Assembly (NCBI RefSeq): GCF_017591425.1
Contig: NW_024466599.1
Coordinates: 26,884,001 to 26,948,000 of the forward strand
Direction of reading: 5' to 3'
From: Ochotona curzoniae
Taxonomy: Eukaryota; Chordata; Mammalia; Lagomorpha; Ochotonidae
Length of the DNA: 64,000 nucleotides
In this document: piece after piece, positions 11,326 to 22,745 of the stretch
Numbering within the stretch: the first letter of the stretch is position 1
Layout of the letters: each line of letters begins with the position of its first letter
Notes under the pieces: generated by a model
The model's input: the letters and a program-made list of their open reading frames with translations, nothing else
Databases searched by the model: none
What the model was told of the DNA's origin: nothing
Made by a program: the position numbers and the translations under genes

Positions 11326-11650
11326 GGGGCCCATGCAGTGGCATATTGGGTTAATCTTCCACCTCTTGTGCCAGCATCCCTTATGGGCACCAGTTCATGC
11401 CCTGGCTGTTCTACTTCTGATTCGGTTCCCTGCTTGTGGCCTGGGAAAGAAGCAGAGAATGACCCAAAGCTTTGAACCCTGTACCCATGTGGGAAACCTG
11501 AAACAAGTTCCTCCTGAATTCAGATGGGCTCAGCACCAGCTGTTGCAGCTATTTAGGGAATGAACCAGTGGATGGAAGAAGTTTCTCTCTATGTCTCTCC
11601 TCTCTGTACATCTGCCTTTAAGATTAAACAAGCAAACAAATAAATAATAG
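11326..11650 (+). mobile_element. C-repeat (CSINE)
   Basis: Starts GGGGCCCATGCAGTGGCATA and keeps the motifs TGTGCCAGCATCCCTTATGG, CTGCTTGTGGCCTGGGAAAG, CCATGTGGGAAACCTGAAAC, a CTCTCT block and an AAACAAATAAATAA tail. Moderately diverged. The open frame at 11333-11563 is a SINE shadow. Confidence 0.9.
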
Positions 11651-14217
11651 TGCAGAGAAAGATTTCAGTGGATATGTACAACGACCTCCTGCCCCATGTC
11701 AATTTATTATTTATTGTTCAATGTGGTGCCCTGATAGTAAAATAGGAGAAAACTATTTTTTCAAATTATTATACATATGATAAAAAAAAAATCAAAGGTA
11801 GATTCATTTAGCTAGCCATGAAAATTACAGACTTAAGTAATCTTAATCTGTGGTCACAATTTAAAAGCACAAATGTTCTGCAATAAAATAAATGCATTAA
11901 TAAATGGATAAATAGATAAAAATAAACTATCAAATGTCATCTGTAGAACCATTATTCCCATTACTCTAGTCTGTGTGTCTCCACAAGGTTTTTCCCAATA
12001 TGAGATACCCATAAAAACCAGAGTCACTAGGCAGTGGGCTAGGGCTTGATGGACTCTGCCTCACTCCATGGTCCCAAGAACTCAATGAGTAGGTTGTTTC
12101 AGGGTCATGCTCGTTTTGCAGACCGGTGATATGCCAGGTCAGAGAGGAGAGCTGATACTCACATATAAGGCAAGATTGTACCAGGGCCTGTGTTCTCAAA
12201 ACAGTGGGCTGCTGCCTTCTGTCTGAGTGGAGAAATTTCTGTGACCCACCACTCCTAACACAGGTAGGAGGGAAAGGGTCTAGAAGAATGCAAGATAGAG
12301 GCTGTGCAGAGCCCCAAGACAGAAAGGGACAGTACAATGAAAACTGAAGGTAGACGGTTTTGCTTTTAAGACTGAGAGAAGGCGGAAGGGATGTATGCAA
12401 ATCTCATTTCTCCAACCGTCTGCTGCATAAGTGCTTTCAGTAGTTACTTCAAAGCTATCGAAGAGGTAGCTGAAATAGTGGTACTTTGTATAAACTTGAA
12501 CCCTCTTAAACAGCTTGATAACTGCATGTAGTCAAGTGTTTTGGGGCCAAGCCTTTGCCCCACCAACATTACAGCATCCTGAAGTTTCTCATTCCTATGA
12601 TAGCTTCCCATAAGATTTCTCATGATTTCATCATTGGAGCGTTTTCTCTAGGATTCAAAGTTCATTGATATATAGACAGTCATGACCCAACCAATTCACC
12701 CGAGAAGTGGAAAAAGGGAAGCTAGAATTATTTTCAAATTATGGACTGTGAAATTGAGATATACAGAGAGAAATAAAACTGCTCTGCAATTTGGAAGACC
12801 ATCTGTGATGCTATAAAAATGTCTCACTGTACTCTGGACTTCATAAATCTCTATTTTTATGACCCTCTCCCTAGATGAGATGTGGCTTAGTTTGAGAGAG
12901 CTGTTTATCGTTTGGCAAGCCATTAAGTAAAAAACCTAATTTCAATTCTCCCTTCTAGTGGGTGGTAAAAATAAAGGGAATTTTGTAAAAGGGAAACAGA
13001 AATTATATAACAATGGAAAGGAAAATGTACAACCTGAAAAAAAATGTTTAGAAGTTCTCTGGTTAACTTATGTTTTGATTGAATTGGCCCATGAATGAAG
13101 GAGTCAGTTGGGTGGATTTAATTCCTAAGCTCCCAATGTGACCACTCACTCATGTTGTTCTCCACACCTCCTACAGGAAGCTTCTAATTGGGACAACAGC
13201 TCAGAGGAATTGGTGTGTCCATAGGGCAGCACAAAGGAGAGTGCACCAACACAGAGGGGATAAAGCATTTGTTCCTTTCATCTCTGAGGTTTTTTGCTCC
13301 TCCCTTGTAATTCTTATCCGTTTTTTATTCCATATTATTTCCTCTTTCTTTCCTTTCACTTCCTCATTTTGGGACAGTGAGAGGTCATGGTCTTGTTGCC
13401 AACAGTTGCAACAGCCTCTGTAGTCATGGCAGCATGAAGCCAGAGTTGGGCTCCACTAGGGGACATGGAGGGCGGTGACTGACCTGCAGCAGGAGGGACT
13501 CCGTAGTGTGCAAGTGGGTCCTATATGTCATTGAGATATAAGCCTGTCCTCGCACTTCTAATTTTGTTCTTGGAGTCTTTTATCAGACAATCTAAAATTT
13601 AGGAGTGGGTAGTCCAATTGATCCTTGTTTGTTTTCTAGTTTCCAGATTTGTCTTACTTAGGATGGTCTTTCCAATGCCAAGATTATGTATTTAAACAGA
13701 CAGTATCTTATCTAAACAGAAATCTGGGCAAGCTGGCACATTTGAGATAGAGCTGTCTCATAACACTGGGAATGTGTGAGTTTCATGCATGTATCTGGGC
13801 TCTGATTTACCATCCTTTTCTTACACGCTCCTTCAATCTGCTTGGCTTGGTACAGCTCAGCAGTGTCATGCTCTTTTGACCATTTGTGATCTGTTCATTG
13901 CTGCGCTGCAATCTATGCCGCACCGCCTTCTTCACTCCTACCTAGGCTGATGGAGTACTCTCACTACTGGACCTGTCCTCCAGCAACTCCACTCAATTCA
14001 GAAGAACACACGTATAGCCAGAATGTCAACCAGCCTGGTCTTCTAAAGAACATCCTAAAGGCTACCATGTTCTACAAGTTTCTTTTAAGCAAGCTTTGTT
14101 AAATCTTTTAATGCTTGCACTCAACTTCCTGAATCTGTGCATTCTGCACCCACAAACATAGGTGACACATCAAAAACATTCAAAGAATTAATATCTACAC
14201 TGAACAGACATAGGCTC
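11651..14217. other. Unassigned non-coding stretch
   Basis: No gene recognised. The longest frame is 144 codons on the minus strand at 11966-12400; it is Ser/Pro-rich, without domain or splice context, and I treat it as chance. T-rich text near 13560-13730 could be an old inverted LINE but cannot be assigned. Confidence 0.45.
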
Positions 14218-14548
14218 TTTTAAACAAAAGAGTTATTTTTCTTGGAAAGGCAGATATATAGAGAGGTGGAGAGACAGAGAGGAAGATCTCCCGTCCATTG
14301 ATTCACTCCCCAAGTGACTGCAGTGGGCAGAAGCTGAGCTGTTCCAAAACCAGGAGCCAGGAGCTTCTTCTGGGTCTCCCACATCGATGCAGGGCCCCAA
14401 GGCTTTTGCCATCCCACACTGCATTCCCAGGACACAAGTAGGGAGCTGGACAGGAAGTAGAGCAACTAGGACATGAACTGGCATCCATATGGGATCCTGG
14501 TGCACTCAAGGTGAGCACTCCAGTCACTATGCTGTCGTGTCAGGCCCC
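14218..14548 (-). mobile_element. C-repeat (CSINE)
   Basis: Reversed tail and CT block (GAGAGGTGGAGAGACAGAGA), the reversed box TCTTCTGGGTCTCCCACATC, then GACACAAGTAGGGAGCTGGA and head GTCGTGTCAGGCCCC. Flanks CAGACATAGG and CAGACATGGA are similar and may be the target duplication. Three overlapping minus-strand frames here are shadows. Confidence 0.9.
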
Positions 14549-16228
14549 AGACATGGAATTTTTTATGTTGTCATTATTCCCTGAGCAATACACTATGACA
14601 ACTACTGACATGCAATTACATCGTATTAGGTATTATAAGCAAATCTATAGGTGATTCCAAACATACAGGATGAAGTGCATAGTTAGGCAAACACTGCCTC
14701 TTTAAACATAAGGGACTTGAGAGTTGAGGGGTTTTGGTATCCACAAGGATCATGGTATTAATCCCCAGCAGATCTAAAGGGACAGCAGGTTTGGGAAAAG
14801 AAACCCATACAGAGCCCTACTGAAAGGCACTCTTTGGCCAAATAGTTTGAAGAAACTTAACCCGGGCAAGTAGTACAAGAACATACTATTTATTGCCAGA
14901 AATGCAGTAAATACAGCACATCCTCATAATGTTAGGGGAGAGATGAAAGAAGTTGGAAATCACCCTCTAAGTTCCCTTTTTAAGGCTTATTATTTATTTT
15001 TGAAGTACTGTTTGTGCAGAACCCAAGGACAGGAACGCACTGATGCATCCTCCCCCTGGCTGACTGCCCTCCTGGTGACAGTGAATGTAAACGGCTGTAG
15101 CACGACACTGGTAAGCCACCCAGAGGAAGCACGAGTTAGAAAACACACAGAGCAAGCTGTCTGCAATTCATGAATTCACCAAGGCGCTGAACATGTAAGA
15201 TGCATTAGTTCATGAGTAGGTTCCAAGACCTTGCAGATGTTGGGCGTAGGGACACGGGTGGGTGCCACTGACGCAAAAGCTAGTGTATGTCAGACACTTT
15301 GCCAAACTCTGTGGTCTGTCTGGTTTGTGGTACACATGTTGGGGCCTCCATCAGGTCAGAGCGAAGGCCAGAGCAGACTTCTGTGCCTTGGAGGTGGAAA
15401 GAATTGCACAAAAATCTCTGGGGACCTTGAGTCCAGCTTGTCCACAAAGCAGTGTATTTGTGAAATATGTGCCTCTTATGCCAAGACTCTTCTCTAGCAG
15501 AAGGCCGAGGTCTTCTGAGAAGCCAGGAGAGGTCAGCATGAACTGTCCAGGAATGCTAATCTATCTTCAATTCAGCAGGTGCTCAGAGACCAAGGGTCTC
15601 AAGAATCCAGGCAATGGAGCTGAAACGCCAGTCGCCACGGCATGGTGTCCAGGTGCCTTGTCCCAACACTGGCCTGGCATTAAGACTGCCGTGAGATTCT
15701 TCAAATGATGCTTCCTTTCAGATCTTTTCTTTAAGGTATTTGCTTTCATTCTCTCTTGGGCTTGGGATGTGTTTTTTCTCTTTGTAAAAATAGCATTAAC
15801 AAGTGGAAAAAAAATTCAGAGCTCTTCGGGTGGGGAAGTGGGGTTGCTTCTGAACACACCCTTAAGCTGCCATGAATCTGACACTCCAGTACATTTACAA
15901 AGTAGAAGGAAGCTGGATTCCATAACTCAGCCTATGTGGGCTTCCTGTTGGGGGTCATGTGACCTTTCCCACTTGTACCCTCTAAAGGTGGCAGAAGGGT
16001 TGCTTCCAAAGGGTCCCCGATCTGATGAAGCCCAATGTAGTGACACGGCAAAGGGCAATCTGAAAGAAGGATGGCCTTTTTTGCCTTTCATAATGTTGTC
16101 TTTACTGATATCAGAAGTTACTGATGGGGATTCCAGACAGTTCTCCAATGGGGTCTCTTACGTGATGAGTGGCTGAGGAAGACTAAGGAAGCAAGTAAGT
16201 GTTATCAGTTCTGGGTATCATTTTTGTT
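14549..16228. other. Unassigned non-coding stretch
   Basis: No gene recognised. The plus strand has open frames of 148 codons (15262-15708) and 135 codons (15769-16176) with no domain, repeat or splice support. A T-run at the end belongs to the next SINE. Confidence 0.4.
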
Positions 16229-16542
16229 TAAGATTTTTTTTTTTTTATATATTGGAAAGTCAGATATACAGAGAGGAGGAGAGACAGAGAGGAGTTTGTC
16301 CATTGATTCACTTCCAAGTCGCCACAATGGCTGGAGCTGAGCTGATCCCAAAGCCAGGAGCCAGGAGCTTCTTCAGAATCTCCCATGCAGGTACAGGGTT
16401 CCAAGGCCTAGGGCTGTCCTCGACTGCTTTCCCAGATCACAGTCAGGGAGCTGGATGGGAAGTGGAGCTGCCGGGATTTGAACCAGTGCCCATATGGAAT
16501 CCCAGCACGTGCAAGGCAAGGCCTTTAGCCGCACTGGGCCCT
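16229..16542 (-). mobile_element. C-repeat (CSINE), fairly young
   Basis: Poly-T start, CAGATATACAGAGAGGAGGA block, CCAGGAGCTTCTTCAGAATC, CAGGGAGCTGGATGGGAAGT, CCGGGATTTGAACCAGTGCC and CGCACTGGGCCC head. The close match to neighbouring copies indicates a younger insertion. The 164-codon frame starting at 16252 is a SINE shadow that runs into flanking DNA. Confidence 0.92.
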
Positions 16543-17373
16543 CTGGGTGCCTTTATAGAGCTAATATCTTGTGTGGAGCTCGCTCAGGCAAATTCACAAG
16601 TGTGCCTAACCTTTATGAATTCCATAGTGGTAAATAGCTCAAAAACGGACACTCTTGTGGCTGTAGACAGAGGAAGGAAAGAGATGAAAAACGAGAGTCA
16701 AAGAAGAGCAATGGGGAATCACCATGAAGGAGCAAAGACTGCTTGAGGGTCAAACACAGTGAGATCTAAAGCTTTGTTCTGTCACACACACACACACAAG
16801 TGTGACACTGTTCATTGTTAGCTTTGCCGAGTCTCATTTGCTTTCTTATAAGAAAGTTGCCATGAAGGCTTAGCCCGAAGTGACCAAAGGCAGCTGGATT
16901 TTGTAGGTGGCTGGAGGACAGTAGCTATCAATCAACTAAGTTTCCGTTCTGGGTAAGTCCCCATGAAGAATAATAAAAAAAAAGAAGAAGAAGAAGAAGT
17001 GACATACTACTATTAAGTGTGTATGAGCAAAGGGTACATTGTTTTTTTCAGAAATATGTTCCTTTACAAAGTCAAAAATTTGTTGTGTAGGGACCTGCCA
17101 TCTGTATTTAATTTCCCTGTTTTGTATGAATATAAAGCTAACTGGGGGAAAAAAAAGTTCTTCTGTTTGTGGCAGAATTTCATTTTCAGAGTTTTAATTA
17201 AAATGCTCATTGAATATTAACATAGAAATGCCCAAATGTGTTTTTGCTTGCTTTAAAAAATGGTTTCAGAATAATGATGCTGAATATTTGAGGTATTGGA
17301 GCAGTTTTATTGTTTTCGTTTTTTAGAACTTGGATTTGGAGAAAGAGGAAGGCAGATAAACAAAAAAAATGAA
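16543..17373. other. Non-coding stretch with two microsatellites
   Basis: Contains a short CA tract at about 16783-16798 and (AAG)n at 16981-16999. No gene recognised. Confidence 0.5.
16981..16999. repeat. (AAG)n microsatellite
   Basis: About six AAG units following an A-run. Not inside a recognised transposon. Confidence 0.85.
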
Positions 17374-17510
17374 CAGCCAGGATTGTGGCTCAGCCAATCC
17401 CACTCAGCCAATCCCAGCTGCTAATGGCTGGAAAGGCAGCAGAATATGGTCTAACTGCTTGGATCGCTGGACTGGGAAGTGAATCAACGAATTAACTGAT
17501 TCTTCTCCCA
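17374..17510 (+). mobile_element. C-repeat (CSINE), internally deleted
   Basis: CAGCCAGGATTGTGGCTCAG resembles the head. CTGCTAATGGCTGGAAAGGC and GGTCTAACTGCTTGGATCGC resemble the middle and come too soon. The copy then jumps to a GGGAAGTGAATCAACGAATT-like end. Much of the body is missing. Confidence 0.55.
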
Positions 17511-18087
17511 TTAGAAAACTTCATTTGTAAAGGTCTTGAGTAATACTGCTTGCCATCATGCAGATCAGATCCCTGACTGCTCACTTCAGCAGGATGCCAG
17601 AGCTCTGTGTGGGTTTCCACTCCCAGTGCTGACGGCGGGCAACTGTCTCCAGGCAGCATAAGCAGAGACGACCATAGGGCTCGTTTTTCTTCTTAATGAC
17701 TAACTGCTGTCGTAAGTTTCTATGGGAGAAACTTTTGTTTCCTCTGTTTCTTGCAGTGTTCTCCCAGCCACAAGCAGAAGGGTTGATCTAGTCCCCAGCA
17801 CTCCCTCACAGCTGGGTGTAATAGTCTTTATTTTTCTTCAATAAGTGAATGGAGATTTTTCACATTTAACTGATGTGACAGCTCTTTTTGAGGCCCAATT
17901 TTTCCATACTCACTTCTGCTGTCCTTTCTGTGCACATTATGTTTTATTTCACTGAGTTATTTATTTCTGTTTGTGTATCTCCTTTCTTATTTGGAAAATT
18001 TCTAATGATATTTAAGAAACGTTTACAGGTTATTGTAATGGTTAACCCCCGTAGTGCTTTTATTTCCCTGTTTTTGAGGCTTTTTAA

Positions 18088-18276
18088 AAAAGATTTATTT
18101 ATTTTTGTTGCAGTCAGATATACAAAGAGAAGGAGAGACAGTGAGAAAGATCTTCCGTCCAATGATTCACTCCCCAAGTGATCGCAATGGCCAGTGCTGT
18201 GCTGATCCGAAGCCGAGAGCCAGGAGCTTCTTCTGGGTCTCTGACACGGGTGCAGGGTCCCAAGGCTTTGGACCGT
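18088..18276 (-). mobile_element. C-repeat (CSINE), tail half of a rearranged pair
   Basis: It starts with AAAAAAGATTTATTTATTTT, runs through the CT block and the reversed GAGACC region, and stops at AAGGCTTTGGACCGTTTGAG without reaching the head. The next element repeats part of this sequence. Confidence 0.85.
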
Positions 18277-18279
18277 TTG

Positions 18280-18540
18280 AGGCATTTTTTTAAAAAGGGA
18301 TTTATTTATTTATTTATTTTTATAAAATTAATTAATTAATTAATTAAAGCCAGGAGCTTCTTCTGGGTCTCCCCCACAGGTGCAGGGTCCCAAGACTTTG
18401 GGCCATCCTCTACTGTTTTCCCAGGCCACAAGCAGGGAGTTTGAAGCAAAGTGCAGCAGCCAGGACACAAACTGGAGTCTACATGGTATCTCAGCGTATG
18501 CAAGGTGAGGATTTAGCCACTGAGCCATCATGCCAGACCC
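18280..18540 (-). mobile_element. C-repeat (CSINE), head half with AT-rich tetranucleotide tract
   Basis: After a TTTA/ATTA tract (18299-18345) the sequence enters directly at AGCCAGGAGCTTCTTCTGGG, the middle of the element, and continues to the head (CATCATGCCAGACCC). The CT block is missing. The overlap with the previous copy covers the CCAGGAGCTTCTTCTGGGTC to CCCAAGRCTTTGG portion. Confidence 0.8.
18299..18345. repeat. (TTTA)n/(ATTA)n tract
   Basis: TTTATTTATTTA repeats grade into ATTAATTAATTA repeats at the junction between two partial C-repeats. Probably expanded from a SINE tail. Confidence 0.85.
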
Positions 18541-19871
18541 TGCTCAGTTTGTAAACAGCTTTTTGCTACCTGGTATGTCCATTTTAAATGCAATCTTTCA
18601 ACTGTCAATGTTATGATATTCTTTCTCCTTTTTCACCCCCTTCTCCCATTTTAAAAATACATTTTACAATCTGTTTACATGTTTACAATCTGTTTTCCAT
18701 AATATTCAATGTTCATATGCCATTCTTTTTCCTTAGACCTGGACCTACAATTAAATATGTGAATTAATCACCCTATTTCTGTTGAACAATCCCAATTATC
18801 TTTGTTGAAAGAATTTCACTATTCATTGGATTCTTTTCTTTCTTTTTTTTTTTTCAGAAATATACATGTACCAGAGTCCTAGGTACTTACATGTTTAAAT
18901 TGCTTTTCTCTATCCTTGATATATTGAAGAACAACTTGAATGGGTGGAAAATTCTTGGTTTTCATTTTCTGTTAAGTGCTGCCCCACTTTTCTCTTACTT
19001 TATTTGTTGTTTTTGATAAGTCCATGAATCTGCTTCATTTAAGCTATTTCTTTTTCCCCGGGTGGGCCCATTTTTTCATTTTCATTTTCATTTTATTTTA
19101 CTTTTTTTACTTTGCACAGCCTAGCACTCTTACTAGGATAAAGGTCCTAGATGACCATGCAAAGTCAACTTGCCACGGGGGACTCTTTACTTGTGAACTT
19201 CATTCGTGACTTATTTCCCGAAAGCTTTGGATTGTAATTTTTGATCCTAGCTCTTTTTCACTCTTTTGCTACCCTTGATCCAGAACTCCAGCTGAATATT
19301 CCCTGTGTTCAGCTCACTTTGCTCTGGCCCCTCTTCTTTCTTCATCTCCTTTTAATTTTCTAAGTTACTTTTCTTGTTTTTATCCCGTGCTTTTTTTTTT
19401 TTTAATTTCCATTTAAATATGTGTTCTGTTGAGCCTGATAATTCAATGCACATTTCTGGTGTGATTTTGTCATCTTCTGTTTTTCCTTACTCAGCAACTA
19501 TCATTTGGTTCTTTTTTTTTTTTTTTCCCTCTGTGTTGCTAAGTTTTATATCTTTGATTCAAAGTGCTTTTATATCGAAGCTTTTCTTTTTAGGATAATG
19601 GATTGGGGGGGAGCACATTGTGTTGTTGTTATTGTCAGCTTCATGCTTTTGTTTCTTCTGGATGAGGGAGTGTTTTCTTCCCCTGGACTGTTTTGTTTAG
19701 CGTTTTTTTTTTTGGAATTCCCGGTTCTTTGCTCCGTTCCCTGTTCACTGTGCAGAGTGCTGCTAGTGTGGGAGCAGCAGCTTCTGTCAGTTCTGTTTCT
19801 GTGTGGGAAGGAAGGGAAGCGGTTATTGTGTCCCTTAGGCTTTTTTTCAGAATCATTAATTTTCTCCTCTT
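18541..19871 (-). mobile_element. T-rich stretch resembling an old inverted LINE-1
   Basis: The plus strand is strongly T-rich with runs at 18845, 19390, 19511 and 19700, as expected of an A-rich LINE read in reverse. Phrases such as GGGTGGAAAATTCTTGG and TGTTGAGCCTGATAATTC recall reversed old L1 internal sequence. Similar text at about 17870-18085 suggests one element interrupted by the C-repeats. Assignment rests on composition and partial memory of the family, so it is tentative. The 152- and 160-codon frames here are low-complexity Phe/Leu/Ser-rich shadows. Confidence 0.35.
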
Positions 19872-19875
19872 TTTT

Positions 19876-20166
19876 CTTGAGACTTATTCATTTTCATGGG
19901 AAAGCCTTCCATTTGCTGCTTCATTCCCAAAATGGCTACGACAGACAGCTGGGACTAAGCTAATCTGGAGCCAAGAACAAGAATTTTCTTCCTGGTCTCC
20001 TGTGCAGGTTCAGATTCTCAAGGCTTTAGGCCACCCTCCACTGCTTTCCCAGGCCATTAGCAGAGAGCTGGATGGAATGTGGAACAGTGGGGTCATGAAC
20101 CATCATCCACATGGGATGCAGCACTTGCAAGTAGAGGATCATCCAATTGAGCCATCGTGTTGGCTC
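19876..20166 (-). mobile_element. C-repeat (CSINE)
   Basis: Reversed tail GAGACTTATTCATTTTCATG, then CAAGGCTTTAGGCCACCCTC, CTGCTTTCCCAGGCCATTAG, GAGAGCTGGATGGAATGTGG and a head ending GTGTTGGCTCC. The CT block is lost. Confidence 0.8.
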
Positions 20167-20194
20167 CAATTTTAACCTCTTCTTTCAGTCTTTC

Positions 20195-20520
20195 CTTTTG
20201 CTCTTCTACCACCAACGGATTCCATGCCTTCTCTGTAGGTCATTAACTAAGAAGCACTGCTCCTCCAGGTCTGCCACCAGTCCTGTTGTGTGTGTGTATG
20301 TGTTTCCATTTGTATGAAATGCACTTTCCTCTTCTCCTGGTTAACTCCTTCTCCTCCTCTACTTCTAAATCAGTCATCCTTTTTCCGGAGGAGGCCTTCG
20401 CTGAATCCCTCAACAAGTCAAATCTCACTCCTCTAGGCTCACGTTGGTACAATACATCTCTCAAGTGTAGCACTTTGAAAGTCTGGGATTTTTACGTTCA
20501 TTTGCATTAGTAACCTACCT
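20195..20520 (+). mobile_element. LINE-2 fragment, 3' region
   Basis: The phrase CCGGAGGAGGCCTTCGCTGA is the hallmark L2 3' segment (consensus close to CAGGAAGCCTTCCCTGA). It is preceded by a Pro/Ser-like C/T-rich stretch and followed by TAGCACTTTGAAAGTCTGGG-like text. Ancient mammal-wide LINE. Confidence 0.65.
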
Positions 20521-20639
20521 AAAGCCACTGCTGTTGGAAATGGTGGCTATCTTTGTCCTTCCGTTGTAAGCCAGAAGAACGTATTAAGCAGTTCTGATAT
20601 CTGACTCATTCTACATCTCATTCTACACCTGCTTTCATA

Positions 20640-20800
20640 ATATATATTGTAAATAGAACAAATCTAATTTGCATGTATGGGGTTTGATGTGGTATTTTGG
20701 AATATGCTTACATTGAAGAGTGATTAAGCCAAGTCAATAAAGAAATCTATCCCTCATGCACTTACCAAGAAGCTCATCTTTTTAATGCTTCACTTGTAGA
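20640..20800. mobile_element. Possible old LINE-1 3' UTR fragment
   Basis: GTGGTATTTTGGAATATGCT, then CATTGAAGAGTGATTAAGCC, then CTATCCCTCATGCACTTACC follow the order of a segment I recall from old L1 3' untranslated regions (an ATACATTGTGTAATGATCAA-like phrase, then CATCACCTC). Strand not assigned. Confidence 0.35.
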
Positions 20801-22179
20801 GAACCTGTGAGGTAGAAATAAGAACGACGCAATGATGGTCCAGAAGTTAGAGGGGGCAGGTGTAACGGAGGTAGGAAGGTGTCACGTGGTGGTTAAGGAT
20901 AACGGAGTGCAGGTCCGGGACACAAGACACAAGACAAGGATTTTTGATTATTTAGATTCATTGTGATGAAAGTAGGCAGCTTTGAGGCATTCTTGTCTGT
21001 GCCTTTTTGTCATGCAATGATTTATTTCTCTGCTTCTTGAGAGTTTTGGCATCTCAGACGCATGGAAGTAGAGATTGGCACTGTTAGTTTAACCTTAGAG
21101 GAACAAAACACTGGAAAAGAATGAGTGTTACTTCCACAAAGGCCTTCGTTCCCCCATTAAAATGAAACTTTCAGTCAAATCTGTAGTCCTTTCAAAAAGA
21201 AGGAGAGAAGAAAGCAGGACTCGGCCTCCCTTTTTACTAAATATTGCCAGCTGGCTTTCTGTTTGGCGCTAAAGTCTCCCTCTGGTTCCATATGTTCATG
21301 GTACATTTTAAAAGCTGCCACTTGGCTCCTTGGCTTCCTGGTTTTCAGTAGAAAAACCAAGTCACTAATTCATTTCAACATTCAAACTGAGCTGAAAGTG
21401 TTTTTGTTGACTCAATCCAGTGATGCAAGGTAAAAGAGTTCTAGAGAATGAGTGAGAGCCATGGGCTTCCCACAAGTCTGTGAGCACATTCTTTTCAAGG
21501 CTCCCAGAACCTCAAGGCTTGCCCTTGCAGCAACAAAAACAATCAACAGACCCCTGGGAGATTTCAAGACTAGAAGATGAATCCCACCACGGGCAGGGCA
21601 AGGGTGGCTGGGCCAGGCCACCTTTGCCCTGTCACCCACCTCCTGCCTGCCTCACACGCTGGAGCATGTGCCAAAAAACAGTTTTTGTGTTTTCTGCTCC
21701 CATTGCAAGATGTTTTCCTTCCTCTGCGTATAAACAGTTTTCCTGCCTCAGCGTATAAACAGTTTTCAGGGGAGCAGGAAAGGCAGGTAGCCACAGTGAG
21801 GGGTGAAAAGGGAACTCTTGTTCAAGCATGTCTCCTCTGACATGCAAGGACACTTGAGGGTCGGTCATTCTGGTTTTTGATGCTTCTTCAGTGTCTAAGA
21901 ATCCACAGGGCAAGTTCACCCTGGCACGATGCAGCCAGCTAGTGTCATGCATTGTGGCACCTAGCTCACTGTGACTTCATCTTTTCCCGCTCTCTTTTTG
22001 CCTGATTTAGCTGCAGTTGCAAGGCCTTCCTTTCTGATTCTCAATTCTGACCACAGGGTTTTTGCCAACCTGCCCCCCACATATCACTCTGGCCTGCTCC
22101 TCTGCTTCTTCCAGGGAGCTGATCAGAAACTCAGAAACCATTTGGTCAGACAGATCTTAGTCACTTTCTTACACCCTTA
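20801..22179. other. Unassigned non-coding stretch
   Basis: No gene recognised. It contains a short tandem duplication at 21713-21762. Several open frames of 70-106 codons overlap on both strands around 21480-21952 without domains. Confidence 0.45.
21713..21762. repeat. 25-bp tandem duplication containing TATAAA
   Basis: Copies at 21713-21737 and 21738-21762 differ at two positions. Each ends with GCGTATAAACAG, and a third partial start (TTTTCAG) follows. The duplicated TATAAA is probably incidental, since no transcript or CpG-rich promoter context is seen. Confidence 0.85.
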
Positions 22180-22330
22180 CCCGTTTTCTTTGAACACCTG
22201 CCACCTTTTGATATATTCAGAGGTTGTGTTGGTGTGTATCATGGCTCCACTTGATGGAAATTTAAGACCCTTGGGAGAAGAGACCTTCCACTCCACTCTC
22301 AGCTCACATAGTAGGTATTCAATACATGTT
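22180..22330 (+). mobile_element. LINE-2 3' end
   Basis: The sequence ends with CTCACATAGTAGGTATTCAA and TACATGTTAGAAG, the decayed form of the L2 terminal phrase GGCACATAGTAGGTGCTCAA then TAAATGTTTGTTGAATG. The purine repeat that follows is a likely expansion of the L2 3' terminal repeat. Confidence 0.7.
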
Positions 22331-22378
22331 AGAAGAAGGAGGGAAGGAAGGAAAGAAAAGGGAAAAAAGGAGGATGAA
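22328..22378. repeat. GAAGGA purine-rich tract
   Basis: GAAGGAGGGAAGGAAGGAAA-type imperfect repeat directly following the L2 3' end. Confidence 0.75.
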
Positions 22379-22499
22379 GGGTTGCCCCAGGCCCTGAGAG
22401 AAAACAGCAGAGGCCAGGACATGAGATCAGGAGATGGGGAGCTAAACAGGGGTTTCTGAAGTCAGACGTGGGTGGCACTTCATCTGCTCCCTGCACCTG

Positions 22500-22640
22500 G
22501 CATGATTAAGTCCTGCTGGGGGAAAAAAAAAGTGTCTTGGTTTCATCTATGTCAAATTAACAATGATGATGTTGAAAGTCAGCATCGCCTTTACATAAGC
22601 ATCCATTTGGCTGATGTTTCAGATTATTAGCAGGTTTATT
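22500..22640. other. AT-rich block, possible conserved element
   Basis: Contains CAAATTAACAATGATGATG and GCTGATGTTTCAGATTATTA. No repeat recognised. The motif density resembles developmental enhancers, but this is only an impression from one sequence. Confidence 0.2.
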
Positions 22641-22745
22641 TCTCAATGATCAAATCTGAAAGTTACACAAGGCTTTCGGGTCACAGCTAGTAAGTTATTG
22701 GCAGGGCATTAACTTACTCAAACCAGGTATATTAATCAGATTCCC
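22640..22745 (-). mobile_element. MIR SINE fragment
   Basis: GGGTCACAGCTAGTAAGTTA followed by GGCAGGGCATTAACTTACTC and AAACCAGG matches the reversed MIR core (consensus phrase GTCACACAGCTAGTAAGTGG). Confidence 0.6.

Noticed and set aside
16252..16746. 164-codon plus-strand open frame
   Set aside because: Its first 95 codons are the antisense of a C-repeat and the rest has no domain.
19505..20175. 152- and 160-codon plus-strand frames
   Set aside because: Phe/Leu/Ser-rich peptides from T-rich DNA, and partly from a reversed C-repeat.
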